From assembly GCF_015277775.1 (NCBI RefSeq), contig NZ_CP063849.1, positions 5,905,501 through 5,969,500 of the forward strand: a stretch of DNA of 64,000 nt, read 5' to 3'. Origin of the DNA: Paludibaculum fermentans. GTDB lineage: Bacteria; Acidobacteriota; Terriglobia; Bryobacterales; Bryobacteraceae. Every line of letters begins with the position of its first letter. Position 1 is the first letter of the stretch. The position numbers and the translations under genes were made by a program. The notes below the pieces were generated by a model. That model made no database searches. It was not told the origin of the DNA and worked only from the letters and a program-made list of their open reading frames with translations. Of this stretch, positions 33,973 to 43,368 are shown piece by piece.

Positions 33973-34837
33973 AGGTTCGATACTCCCAGGAAATCTCTTC
34001 ACCGCGCACCGTCAGCACCGCGTAGCCTTCCGGCGTGCCATAGTGCGCACCCTTCCACCAGTTGCCGCAGACTGCGCCGGAGGTGAGATACTGCACGCCC
34101 CGGTGCTCCACCCGTTCCGCGATATGCGTATGGCCCTGCAGCACCGCCTTCAGATTGTATCCCTCGAACAACGCCAACACCTGCCGCGCATTCGTCACCG
34201 TCAACACCGGCCTCAACTCGGGCAGGTCGGGAAACGGAAACGTGCCAAACGCGGTCGCCAGCGGGATGTGCGTCACCACCACCAGCGGCGCCTTGCGCCC
34301 GGTCTTCTCCAGGTCCCGCTGCAACCACGCCAGTTGCTCATCGTCCACACGTCCTTCATAGGTCTTTTGCGGCGTGACGAACACCGAGTCCAGCCGGATG
34401 AAGTGCCAACCCTGGTAGTCGAAGGAACCAAACCGCGCGCCCAGCCGGTCTTCGTAGAACTTCTTCCCATACAGAGGATCCGAAGCGGCCACGCCGCTCT
34501 TGGCCGAAACGCCGAACACATCGTGGTTGCCCGGCACCGTATGCACCGGCTTCGCCAGGTCGCGCACGGTCGCTCCATACAGGTCGAACAGCGCCTTCGC
34601 CTTTTCGTGCGGCTGCTCAAAGGCATCCATCACCGTGTCGCCGCCGCAGATGGCGAAATCGTGCGGTTCCCGGTTGATCGCCGCGAAACACGCCTTCGTG
34701 CCGGCCGATCCGCGCAGCTCCGGTTGAATGTGCGTGTCCGTGAAGTGTATGAATCGAAACGAGCTGGAAGCCGCGGCGGCCCCCGGCGTTGTAAAAGGTG
34801 CGATTACCGCTGTCCCCAGAAAGGCGCGCCGTTCCAT
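33953..34837 (-). CDS. Calcineurin-like metallophosphoesterase, Tat-type leader
   Basis: 294 aa. The N-terminus MERRAFLGTAVIAPF is a twin-arginine-like leader, indicating export. All metallophosphoesterase motifs are present: DTHIQ (metal 1), GGDTVMD, GNHDVFG, VVTHIPL and GHTHIAE. A binuclear metal centre and phosphomonoester or diester hydrolysis are expected from family. Upstream, the divergent YihY gene starts 29 bases away. It is probably co-transcribed with the overlapping sugar isomerase gene. Confidence 0.88.
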   Translation of the reverse strand: MERRAFLGTAVIAPFTTPGAAAASSSFRFIHFTDTHIQPELRGSAGTKACFAAINREPHDFAICGGDTVMDAFEQPHEKAKALFDLYGATVRDLAKPVHTVPGNHDVFGVSAKSGVAASDPLYGKKFYEDRLGARFGSFDYQGWHFIRLDSVFVTPQKTYEGRVDDEQLAWLQRDLEKTGRKAPLVVVTHIPLATAFGTFPFPDLPELRPVLTVTNARQVLALFEGYNLKAVLQGHTHIAERVEHRGVQYLTSGAVCGNWWKGAHYGTPEGYAVLTVRGEEISWEYRTYGWKAV

Positions 34838-34866
34838 GATGGATAGTATCGAAGTGGAGACTGGCC

Positions 34867-35781
34867 TTGTACAAGCTGTTCGAAGAAGTTGAGGTCTCCG
34901 CCAAGGACCTCAAGGGCGATTGGCGGCACCTCTGGCACTATATTCTCGAGACCGAAGTCCACGTCTACGCCTTTGCCATCGGCGGCAACGTGCTGCTCTC
35001 GCTCTGGCCCTTCCTGATGGTGATGATCTCCCTTTGTCGCAACGTCTTCCATTGGAGCGCCGCGGAAGAGGCCATCTATGTCGCCGTGAAAGACTACTTC
35101 GCCGGCAACACCGGCGAGTTCCTCGTCTTCAACCTGCGCACCATCGCCGGCTATACCTACCGCGTGGAGTGGATCTCGCTCATCATGCTGCTGTTCGTCT
35201 CCAACGGTATCTTTCTGCCACTTGAGGTCGCGCTCAACCGCGCCTGGCAGGTCAAGGTCAACCGCAGCCTGGTCAAGAACCAGCTCGTGAGCATGGGCCT
35301 CATCCTCGCCTGCGGAGCCCTCACCCTGCTCACCGCCGCCTTCACCGCCGCCAATCTGCAACTGCTCTCCGGCGTCGAGAACTACCACGCCACCGCCTTC
35401 ACCTGGATTGTCCGCCTCGCCTTCAAGATCGCCTCCATCCCCATCACCATCGTTCTGCTCTTCCTGGTCTACTCCTACCTGCCCAATACGAAGGTGTCCA
35501 AGAAGCATGTCCTGCCCCGCGCCATCATCGTAGGCCTCGTCCTGGAAGTGCTCAAGTGGATCAACATGCTGGTGTGGCCGTGGATGTATAAGAAGTTCTC
35601 CCACGAGTACGGTGTCTTCGTGAATTCCATCACCATCTTCACCTGGGGCTTCGTCGCCGGGCTAGTCGTACTCGCCGGAGCGGAATGGACCGCCCGCAGC
35701 GTCCGCCAGGCTGTAACTACCTCCGTCCTCAGAGCGCCAATTCAAGATAGAATAGGGGCGGAATCCGAGCCCCGATCTTAG
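34867..35781 (+). CDS. YihY/BrkB-family inner membrane protein
   Basis: 304 aa, TTG start at 34867 supported by GGAG seven bases upstream (34856-34859); no better ATG leads the family sequence. Six hydrophobic helices are visible, with the family's end region VFVNSITIFTWGFVAGLVVLAGAEW (in part). The molecular function of the family is not settled; earlier naming as ribonuclease BN was an error. It is followed by a Gfo/Idh gene 30 bases on. TAGAAT at 35748-35753 inside its 3' end may be the promoter of that next gene. Confidence 0.82.
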   Translation: MYKLFEEVEVSAKDLKGDWRHLWHYILETEVHVYAFAIGGNVLLSLWPFLMVMISLCRNVFHWSAAEEAIYVAVKDYFAGNTGEFLVFNLRTIAGYTYRVEWISLIMLLFVSNGIFLPLEVALNRAWQVKVNRSLVKNQLVSMGLILACGALTLLTAAFTAANLQLLSGVENYHATAFTWIVRLAFKIASIPITIVLLFLVYSYLPNTKVSKKHVLPRAIIVGLVLEVLKWINMLVWPWMYKKFSHEYGVFVNSITIFTWGFVAGLVVLAGAEWTARSVRQAVTTSVLRAPIQDRIGAESEPRS

Positions 35782-35811
35782 ACTTCCAAAATCTTCTCCG
35801 AGGTTTGCTAA

Positions 35812-37227
35812 ATGGCCGACAACAAGGATCTGACGCGTCGTGACGCCATCAAGGCTGCGGGCGCAGCTACTATCGCAGGTGTCGCCGCCTCCCACATTCA
35901 GGGAGCGCCGGCCATCTTGAAAGCGCGTGCCGCCACGAACGCCGTCAACTATGGCATGGTCGGCACCGGCAGCCGCGGGACCTATCTGCTCAAGCATTTG
36001 AAGGGGATCGACACCGGCCGCTGCGTCGCCATCTGCGATCTCACCGACGACGCCCTCAACAAGGCCGATCAGACCATCGGCGGCAGCCCCAAGCGTTATA
36101 AGGATTACCGCGAGCTCCTCGCCGACAAAAACGTCGAAACCGTCTTCGTCACCACCCCCCTCTTCATGCACTTCCCGGTCACCAAGGACGCCTTGGAAGC
36201 CGGCAAGCACGTCTTCTGCGAGAAGAGCATGGTGTTCAAGGCCGAGGAAGTCCACGCCCTGCGCGCCCTCGCCGCCGCCCGCCCCAAACAGACCCTCCAG
36301 GTCGGCCTCCAGCGCCGCTACAGCGCCATGTACCAGGCCGCCCGCCAGATGATCGAAAAGGGCATGCTGGGCGACGTCACCTACGTCCAGGCCCAGTGGC
36401 ACCGCAATCCCGGCTGGAAGATGAAGAAGGGCGTGCCGAATGAGCGCATGGCCAACTGGCGCCTCTTCCGCGAATACTCCGGCGGCCTCGTCGCCGAACT
36501 CGCCTCCCACCAGATCGACGTGGCCGACCGTATGCTCGGCATGACCCCCGAGTCCGTCATGGGCCTCGGCTCGCACGACTTCCTGAACGACGGCCGCGAC
36601 ATCCTCGACAACGTCCAGCTCATCTATAAGTACCCCAAGGGCCGCCGCCTCGTCTGGACCGGCATCCCCACCTCGTCCCACTGGGCCGGCGTCGGCGGTC
36701 AGCGCACCGAAATGGGCGAAATGATCTGCGGCACCCAGGGCACCATCCACATCACCATCGGCGACGACAACAACATGCCCATCGGTATGTGGTTCAGGGA
36801 ACCCAACCCGCCCGCCAAGGTCGAAGAGGCAGGCAAGAAGAAGGAAGCCTTCAAGGCCGGCGCCACCATGGTCGCCGCCGCCGGCTCCCGCCCGCTCCCC
36901 ATCCTCCTCGGCAAGGACCTCATGACCGGCCAGGAGAGCTTCCTCGAGAAGGAAATGAAGTTCGCCCGCCAGTGGCTGTACCAGAAGGGCATCATGGTCC
37001 CGCTGGAAGAGCGCAACCCTGTCGACATCGAACTCGAGAGCTTCTTCAACGACATCAAGACCGGCGGCCACCCGCGCGCCGACATCGAAGTCGGCCTGCA
37101 GGACTCCATCGCCGTCATCCTCTCCAACCTGGCCCTCGACGAGAACCGGACAGTTTCCTTCAAGGAAATCGAAACCATGGGTAAGCCTGGCGCAGCCGCT
37201 GCCAAGACCCCCGTCAAGAAGGGCTAG
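35812..37227 (+). CDS. Gfo/Idh/MocA family oxidoreductase, Tat-exported
   Basis: 471 aa. Twin-arginine leader LTRRDAIKAAGAATIAG (residues 7-23), Rossmann motif MVGTGSRGTYL, then the catalytic-Lys motif as CEKSM, with Ser in place of the usual Pro of EKP. The substrate-binding beta-sheet domain contains LVAELASHQIDVAD. Typical acidobacterial and planctomycete secreted family member, probably processing sugars in the periplasm. Closed by the strong terminator at 37273. Confidence 0.9.
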   Translation: MADNKDLTRRDAIKAAGAATIAGVAASHIQGAPAILKARAATNAVNYGMVGTGSRGTYLLKHLKGIDTGRCVAICDLTDDALNKADQTIGGSPKRYKDYRELLADKNVETVFVTTPLFMHFPVTKDALEAGKHVFCEKSMVFKAEEVHALRALAAARPKQTLQVGLQRRYSAMYQAARQMIEKGMLGDVTYVQAQWHRNPGWKMKKGVPNERMANWRLFREYSGGLVAELASHQIDVADRMLGMTPESVMGLGSHDFLNDGRDILDNVQLIYKYPKGRRLVWTGIPTSSHWAGVGGQRTEMGEMICGTQGTIHITIGDDNNMPIGMWFREPNPPAKVEEAGKKKEAFKAGATMVAAAGSRPLPILLGKDLMTGQESFLEKEMKFARQWLYQKGIMVPLEERNPVDIELESFFNDIKTGGHPRADIEVGLQDSIAVILSNLALDENRTVSFKEIETMGKPGAAAAKTPVKKG

Positions 37228-37272
37228 CCTTCCATCCGCGGCCCCGGCCGCTTACAGTCGAATATAAAAATA

Positions 37273-37301
37273 GGGCCGTCCCACCCCGGGACGGCCCTTT
37301 T
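37273..37301. terminator. Bidirectional Rho-independent terminator
   Basis: Perfect 10-bp stem GGGCCGTCCC (37273-37282) with GGGACGGCCC (37288-37297), ACCCC loop, TTTT on the forward side and a TATTTTTATATT tract on the reverse side. It separates the convergent Gfo/Idh gene and the small membrane protein gene. Confidence 0.9.
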
Positions 37302-37319
37302 GATTGCCTGGCACTCCTC

Positions 37320-37763
37320 CTACTTCGGCAATCGGAAGTTTCTCACCGCGATGCTGGACGTCAATCCCGCCGCGGCAAAATTGCCCGTCGTCGCCCACGC
37401 CGCCTGCTCCGGGTGCTTCTTCAACAGCAGATACTGCGACCCCAGCAACGCTCCGGCAATCCCAAACTTCAAACCCGCGCTGCGCGCATTGAACTGGCCC
37501 ATCCCGCCGCGCAGCAACGGATTCAGCTCCGGCCGCCCCATGCTCGACGCCGTATCCGCCGCCACCGACGCCATCAGCGCCGCCGCACTCCACGCCCAGG
37601 CCTTCTTCCACTTCGCCTGCTTCTGCTCCACCGGAGCCCTTTCCACCACCATCGCTCCACTTTCGGCGAATACCGGACCCGCCAGGGCGAAACATAGCAT
37701 TGCGGTGCACACCAGACGCCCGCAATTCGTCGAATTCTTCAATGGGAAACTTCCAAACGGCAT
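37320..37763 (-). CDS. Small hypothetical membrane-associated protein
   Basis: 147 aa from ATG 37763 (MPFGSFPLKNSTN). A signal peptide or membrane helix is visible (LVCTAMLCFALAGPVFA), then a charged stretch, and two further hydrophobic segments (WAWSAAALMASVAADTA, FGIAGALLGSQYLLL) separated by GRPELNPLLRGG. This arrangement resembles small uncharacterised envelope proteins seen widely in this phylum. No family function recognised. The gene ends at the shared terminator. Confidence 0.6.
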   Translation of the reverse strand: MPFGSFPLKNSTNCGRLVCTAMLCFALAGPVFAESGAMVVERAPVEQKQAKWKKAWAWSAAALMASVAADTASSMGRPELNPLLRGGMGQFNARSAGLKFGIAGALLGSQYLLLKKHPEQAAWATTGNFAAAGLTSSIAVRNFRLPK

Positions 37764-37881
37764 GCTTTCAGCCTGCGGCCACCCCTCCGGCACTTCAATT
37801 CAATGAGTTTTGGGTCGAGAGTTTAGCATGGAGTAGTACAAAGCGAGCGACAGGAATACGATAGAGGGTCAGGCCTTATAT

Positions 37882-38925
37882 ATGAGCGAGATCCTCTACC
37901 GAAACCGTCGTGCCGTCCAACTCGAAAACGAGCACCTGCAGATTGTGGTCACCCGCGAGGGCGGACACCTGGCCGTCATCCGCGACAAGGCGACCGGCGT
38001 GAACCCGTTGTGGTCTCCACCGTGGCCCACAATTGAGCCTTCCACCTACGACCCCGCCAAACACCCCGAATACGGCGGCAACTCCGAGAGCAAACTGCTG
38101 GCCGGCATCCTGGGCCACAATCTCTGCCTCGACCTCTTCGGCGGCCCCTCCGACGAAGAAGCCGCCGCCGGCATGACCGTCCATGGCGAGGCCTCCGTCA
38201 ACGAATACGAAATCACGGTGGAAGGCGACACCCTCACCCAGAAAACTACCCTCCCCTGCGCCCATCTCGCCTTCCAGCGCACCATCCGGCTGCCCGCCGG
38301 CGCCCGCCGCGCCGCCATCACGGAAACCGTCGAGAATCTCGAATCCCTGGACCGGCCCATCGCCTGGACCCAGCACGTCACCCTCGGCCCGCCCTTCCTC
38401 GAATGCGGCGTCACCCAGTTCCGCTCCACCGCCACCAAGTCGCAGGTCATCGACACCGGCTTCTCCGACGTCGGCTACATGAAGCCCGGAGCCGAATTCA
38501 CCTGGCCCATGGTGCCCACGCTCAACGGCGGCGTCGAAGACATGCAGCTCTTCAGCGACCGCAAGGTCTCTGGAGCCTTCTCCACCCACCTGATGGACCC
38601 CGAGCGCGAGCTGGCCTACTTTTCCGCCTGGAACCCCACCTCCGGCATCGCCTTGGCCTATGTGTGGAAACAGAGCGACTTCCCCTGGATGGGCATCTGG
38701 GAAGAGAACCATGGCCGGGACGTCCCCCCATGGAACAACCAGGCCCTGACGCGCGGCATGGAATTCGGAGCCTCGCCCTTCCCGGAGAGCCGCCGCAAAA
38801 TGATCCACCGCGGCAGCCTCTTTGGCGTCCCCGGCTACTGCTGGGTCCCGGCGAAATCAAAGGTAACGATCGAATACGCCGCCCTACTCCAACCGGTAGC
38901 CTCAATCGACGACCTCGAACTCTGA
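37882..38925 (+). CDS. Galactose-mutarotase-like protein
   Basis: 347 aa, cytoplasmic by appearance (no leader). The sequence has the beta-sandwich pattern of aldose 1-epimerase-like proteins: VQLENEHLQIVVTREGGHLAVI at the start, an internal HTVT-like WTQHVTLGPPF with His where mutarotases hold a catalytic His, and a WMGIWEENHG block late. Likely binds or interconverts sugar anomers or serves as a sugar-binding domain protein. Specific activity unassigned. It is transcribed alone and followed by a two-part hairpin. Confidence 0.65.
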   Translation: MSEILYRNRRAVQLENEHLQIVVTREGGHLAVIRDKATGVNPLWSPPWPTIEPSTYDPAKHPEYGGNSESKLLAGILGHNLCLDLFGGPSDEEAAAGMTVHGEASVNEYEITVEGDTLTQKTTLPCAHLAFQRTIRLPAGARRAAITETVENLESLDRPIAWTQHVTLGPPFLECGVTQFRSTATKSQVIDTGFSDVGYMKPGAEFTWPMVPTLNGGVEDMQLFSDRKVSGAFSTHLMDPERELAYFSAWNPTSGIALAYVWKQSDFPWMGIWEENHGRDVPPWNNQALTRGMEFGASPFPESRRKMIHRGSLFGVPGYCWVPAKSKVTIEYAALLQPVASIDDLEL

Positions 38926-38948
38926 CACAGAGCCGCGCACATCAGTAA

Positions 38949-38996
38949 GCGGAGGAGCCCCCAAACGGCCGCAATCCAAGCCGTTCAGCCCTCCGC
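38949..38996. terminator. Two-part hairpin between convergent genes
   Basis: GCGGAGG (38949-38955) pairs with CCTCCGC (38990-38996), and inside it AACGGC (38964-38969) pairs with GCCGTT (38980-38985). It lies 24 bases after the mutarotase-like stop. No T tract follows, so stopping of transcription is only likely. Confidence 0.5.
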
Positions 38997-39093
38997 CTCC
39001 CCCCTAAACATCACGGCCAGACGAACCCCGACCGCCCGGCAAGGGGCTCCACCGCGCCCCTCTCCTCCATCCACCAACTGGGCCAACCCCGCC

Positions 39094-42000
39094 CTACGGC
39101 ACCACCCAAGTCCCCGTCTGCACCCACCCCGAATCCCGCTGCAGCGCATCCATCGACCGCTGGTACAGCTTCCGGCTCCCCTTCATCGGCGCCTTTAACG
39201 AAATCGGAGCCGTGATCACCAACTGCCCGGCCACACTGACCGCCGTAGTCGCCGCCGTCTTGATCGAACACGCCGAACTCTGCAGGGCCGTGGAACTCAC
39301 ACCCGGCTTCACCGGCCCCAGGAAGAAACCCACGTCACTGGAGTACATCCACAACCCGTTCCCCGCACGGTCATAGTGCAGATAGCAGAACGGCTGCCCG
39401 CCGCCATCCGGAGCCGCGGCCACCAGCATCTGCACCCAGCCGCCGCTCGTGGCCGGCAATCCCGAATGGTCCGCATTCGTGAGGACGAAGGTCGGGTTTG
39501 CACTGCTGCCCGTGTTCGGAACCACGCTGAAGGTCGCCGCCGCGGCCGGAGTAAAACTCCACGTGCCCTCCTGGATCCAGCCGGAATCGACACCCGACTG
39601 GTCCTGCGTCCGCGAGAACATCTTGAGACTGCCCGTCTGCTTGAAGATGACCTGACTCTGCCAGCTCAGGCCCGTGGCGCTCTCCTGCACCGCCGACCCC
39701 GCCGTATTCAAAGCGCACACGGTGTTCTGCAACAGATTCGACGCGACTCCCGGCTTCACCGGCCCCACGAAGAACCCGCTGTCGCCGTAAAGCCAGAATC
39801 CGTCCCCTTGCACGTCATAGTGCAACAGACAGAACGGTTGGCCGCCCCCATCGGGATCGGTGGCGAATAGCAACTGTGCCCACTGCAGTGACGCCGCGCC
39901 GCCGGCCGCCGCGAAGTCCGCCTGAAAGTTCTGCGCGGAACCGCTGGCGCCCTGCGGCGTGAAATCCAGGGGGGTCGTGGCCAACGGCAGTCCGGGCTGG
40001 AAGCCACTCAGAATCGGAATCAGGCTGCTGGCCAATCCTGTCAATCCAAACGGTCCGGACTGGTTCGAGCCCCACGCCAGGAGACTTCCGTCGCGCGTCC
40101 ACGCCAGCGTGAACCCGTCGCCTCCGCTCACGCCGGCCGCCCCGAACAACTGGGGCACCTGCGCGGGCACCGGGACATCCACTGGACTGGGCGCACCCGT
40201 GCCCAGTTCACCCTTTGTATTGGCCCCCCAGGCCCACACCGTGCCGTCCGACTGGATCGCCAGGCCGTGGCCGACTCCGGCTCCGATTCCGGCCATGCCC
40301 GTCAGGCCCGCCACCCTCGCCACGCCAATCACTGGATCGATCCCCAGGCCGCTGCCTAAGCGCCGCAATCCACCCGACCCCCAGGCCCAAACCGTTCCAT
40401 CCTGCTTCAACGCCAGCGCGAACTCCCCTCCGGCGGCAATCGCCGCGACATTCGAAAGCTCGGTGACCTGCACCGGCGTCTGATACCCCGGGGTGCCCAC
40501 CTGGCCTAAACCCAGGCCCCAAATCCAGACGCTGCCGTCGGAAAGCAGCGCCAGGCTGAACCGGTCGCCCGCCGCGATCTCCACAGCGGTCTGCAAGCCC
40601 GCCACCGGTGTGGGGAACATCCGCGGGATCGGCACTCCGTTCCCCAGTTCGCCCACCGAGTTGCTGCCCCCAGGCCCACACCGTGCCATCCTGCCGCAGC
40701 GCCAGGCTGTGGTTGCCGCCCGCCGCAATCTGGACAACCGAATCCAGCCCCTGTACCGCCACCGGACTCGACCGGTTCGTCAGCGTGCCGTCACCCAACT
40801 GGCCGGCCGCGTTGTTCCCCCAGCTCCACACCAGCCCGTCAGCTCCCAAGGCCAGCGTGTGTTTGCTGCGTGTGGCAACAGCCGTCATCGCGGGTAGGCT
40901 GGCCACCTGTCTGGGGATGGCCACGGACGTTCCCGCGACCCCCAGGCCCAGTTGGCCCGAATCCGTTCACGCCCGCCGCCCAAACCGTGCCGTCGTCCCG
41001 CACCACCAGGGTCTGCGCTTTCCCGGTCGCCACCCGCTGGCCGGTAGCCAGCGGCGTCAGCGCGGCCCACGAGCACGCCGCATCCGGGTTCGGCGTCACA
41101 AATACATCACTACTGCTCAGGTCCGGCCGCCCCAGCTCGCTATTCGAGCTGTCGCCCATCACCCGCACCGTGCCGTCGTTCAGCAGCACCAGCACATGAT
41201 CCTGCCCCGCCGAGACGCCAATCGCCGGTCTCGGCAGGGCAAACTGCGTCGCCACGTTCGAAACCAGACTGCCGCTGTACCTCGTCGCCAGGCCGCTGCC
41301 CAAATACCAGACGGTGCCGTCGGCCCGCAGAATCACGTTCAACCCGCTCTGGTTGGACACCTGCGTCACATTCGTAAATGAGGTCACTTTCGCCGGCGTC
41401 AGCACATACTGCACGGCGCCCGGACCGGCCAGCCCGAGACTCGTCGCGTCGCCCCAGCCCCAAAGCGTTCCATCGCCCCTGATCGCCAGCGAGTGCCAGT
41501 CGTTCGCCGACACCGACGCCGCTGTAAACGAACCCAGCCGGACGGGCGTCCACCGGTCGGTCTGCGTGCCGTCGCCCAACTGCCCAAACGTGTTGTCGCC
41601 CCAGACGAAAACCGCGCCGTCATTTCTCCGCGCCAGGCTGTGCGACCGGCCCGCCGCAATCGACGTGATGCCCGTCAGCCCCGCCACCTGCATCGGTGTC
41701 CCGTTGTCGCTCGTCGTGCCGTTCCCCAACTGGCCGGAGGTGTTCGATCCCCAGGCCCATACCGTCCCGTCGCTCTTCAGCGCCAGGCTGTGGAAGTACC
41801 CGGCCGACACGGCCACCACCCCGGACAGCCCCGGGATCTGCCGCGGCGACACCACCACATGCGCGGTAGTCACTCCATCGCCCAACAGGCCGAACGCGCC
41901 CACGCCCCAGCTCCACACCGTCGAATCCTGACGGATCGCCAGGCCGTGTGACGCCGAAGTCGAGACCGACTTCACCCCGCTCAATAGATTGCAGACAGGC

Positions 42001-43292
42001 TCCGCTTGCTCCACGCCCGTGCCATCGCCAAGCAGGCCCGCCGTGTTGAAGCCCCACACGCGCACCGTGCCATCGGCCCGTACAGCGAAGGAATTGTTGC
42101 CGCCGGCGCTCACCTGCACCGTGGAAGCGCCCGCTGTCCTGCCCGGCTCCTGGACGGCTGCTGCCTGCGTCGTATTCGCGCTTCCATTCGTCTCCTGGCT
42201 CAGCCCGCCGCCCGAATCCACGGCCGCCACACTCACGCCGGCCGTCGCCGCCGCCGCATCCACAATCGCCGCCACCGCCCAACCTGCCGCCGCATCCACC
42301 ACCGCGCCCGGCAGTGCGAACGCGCGCCGCGCCCCACCACCGCTGACCGTCAGAGTCGCACCGGTAATCTCGACCACCTGCCGGGAACTCGCTGCTCCCG
42401 ACCAATCCAACACGGTCTTTACCGCCTGGACCCGCGCAGCCGACAGCCGCGCCACAGCCGAGCCGCGCTCCGCCTCGCCCAGCACCCTCGGGACTCCCCC
42501 GGCGTTTTCCACGCCCCGGCCCCACACCCAGACGCGCCCCTGTCCATCGAGGGCATACCCGCTGCCCAGCCGCACATCCACCGCACGAATATCGCTCAGC
42601 CCAGCCACCCGCACCGGCTCGGTCACCATCTTCCGGGCGTCGGCGCCGGCCAGCCCGCTCCAATTCGACCCGAACACCCAAACCGTTCCATCCGCCTTCA
42701 GCGCCACGCTGAACAGCGCGCCCGCCGCGATCATCGAAACATCGTTCAGGCCCGGCACGACCTCCGCGCGCGCCCGGTTCACCAGCGTCCCATCCCCCAA
42801 CTGGCCTTCCGTGTTCGCGCCCCACGCCCAAACCGTACCGTCGCTCTTCAACGCCAGCGAGTGCTGCGCGCCGGCCGCGATGGCGCTCACACCAGTGAGA
42901 CCCGCCACTTCAGTCCAGATGGAACGCGCGGCCACATCGCCGGTCCCCAACTGTCCATGGAGATTCTGGCCCCAGCCGTACACCCGGCCCTGTTGCGTTA
43001 GCACCAGGACATGACCGCCGTTCTCAGGCAGGGCCACCTTGCGCGCCCCTTCCAATTCACCGAGCGATCGCAGGGAGTAAGCCGGATTCATCCCGGCTGC
43101 AGGTTCCAACAGGTACACGCGTTGCGAGCCCGCCGCGGGTAAAGAGACACACGCCAACACGGCGAGGAACCAGGGGAATGGGCGCAATCCGGCGGTGCTT
43201 GGGCCGCTCTGGTCAGGTTTAAACAAGATAGGAATCTCCGATTCGCGAGACGGCAGAGCCGTAAGCGTGCAAAGCACACCCGATCTTACCAT
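39094..43292 (-). pseudogene. RCC1-repeat secreted protein gene with two single-base frameshifts
   Basis: A gene for a secreted RCC1/alpha-tubulin-suppressor-like beta-propeller protein of about 1398 aa, paralogous to the intact gene at 43369-47442. Reading from the start (ATG 43292 or TTG 43188; hydrophobic leader FPWFLAVLACVSLPAAG), the frame is lost by one extra base in TTGGCCC (40954/40955), then again in a C run (40667-40671). Removing both gives a single uninterrupted frame to 39094: FGQLGLGVAG and WGSNSVGELGNG are restored. Dozens of RCC1 repeats (DGTVWAWG ... GQLGDGT) are followed by two copies of a C-terminal domain (LHYD..G.GLWLYG type). The frameshifts may be real or sequencing errors. 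Confidence 0.82.
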
Positions 43293-43368
43293 CCGCTCAA
43301 ACGAGACCCTTCCTGCGAGCACCCCGGGGCCGTTCTGTATCCAGGCCCGGCCCGCCCGGCCGGTTTCT

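Noticed and set aside
35662-37071. 469-codon open frame opposite to the second Gfo/Idh gene
   Set aside because: Shadow of a strongly C-ending coding sequence; no domain features.
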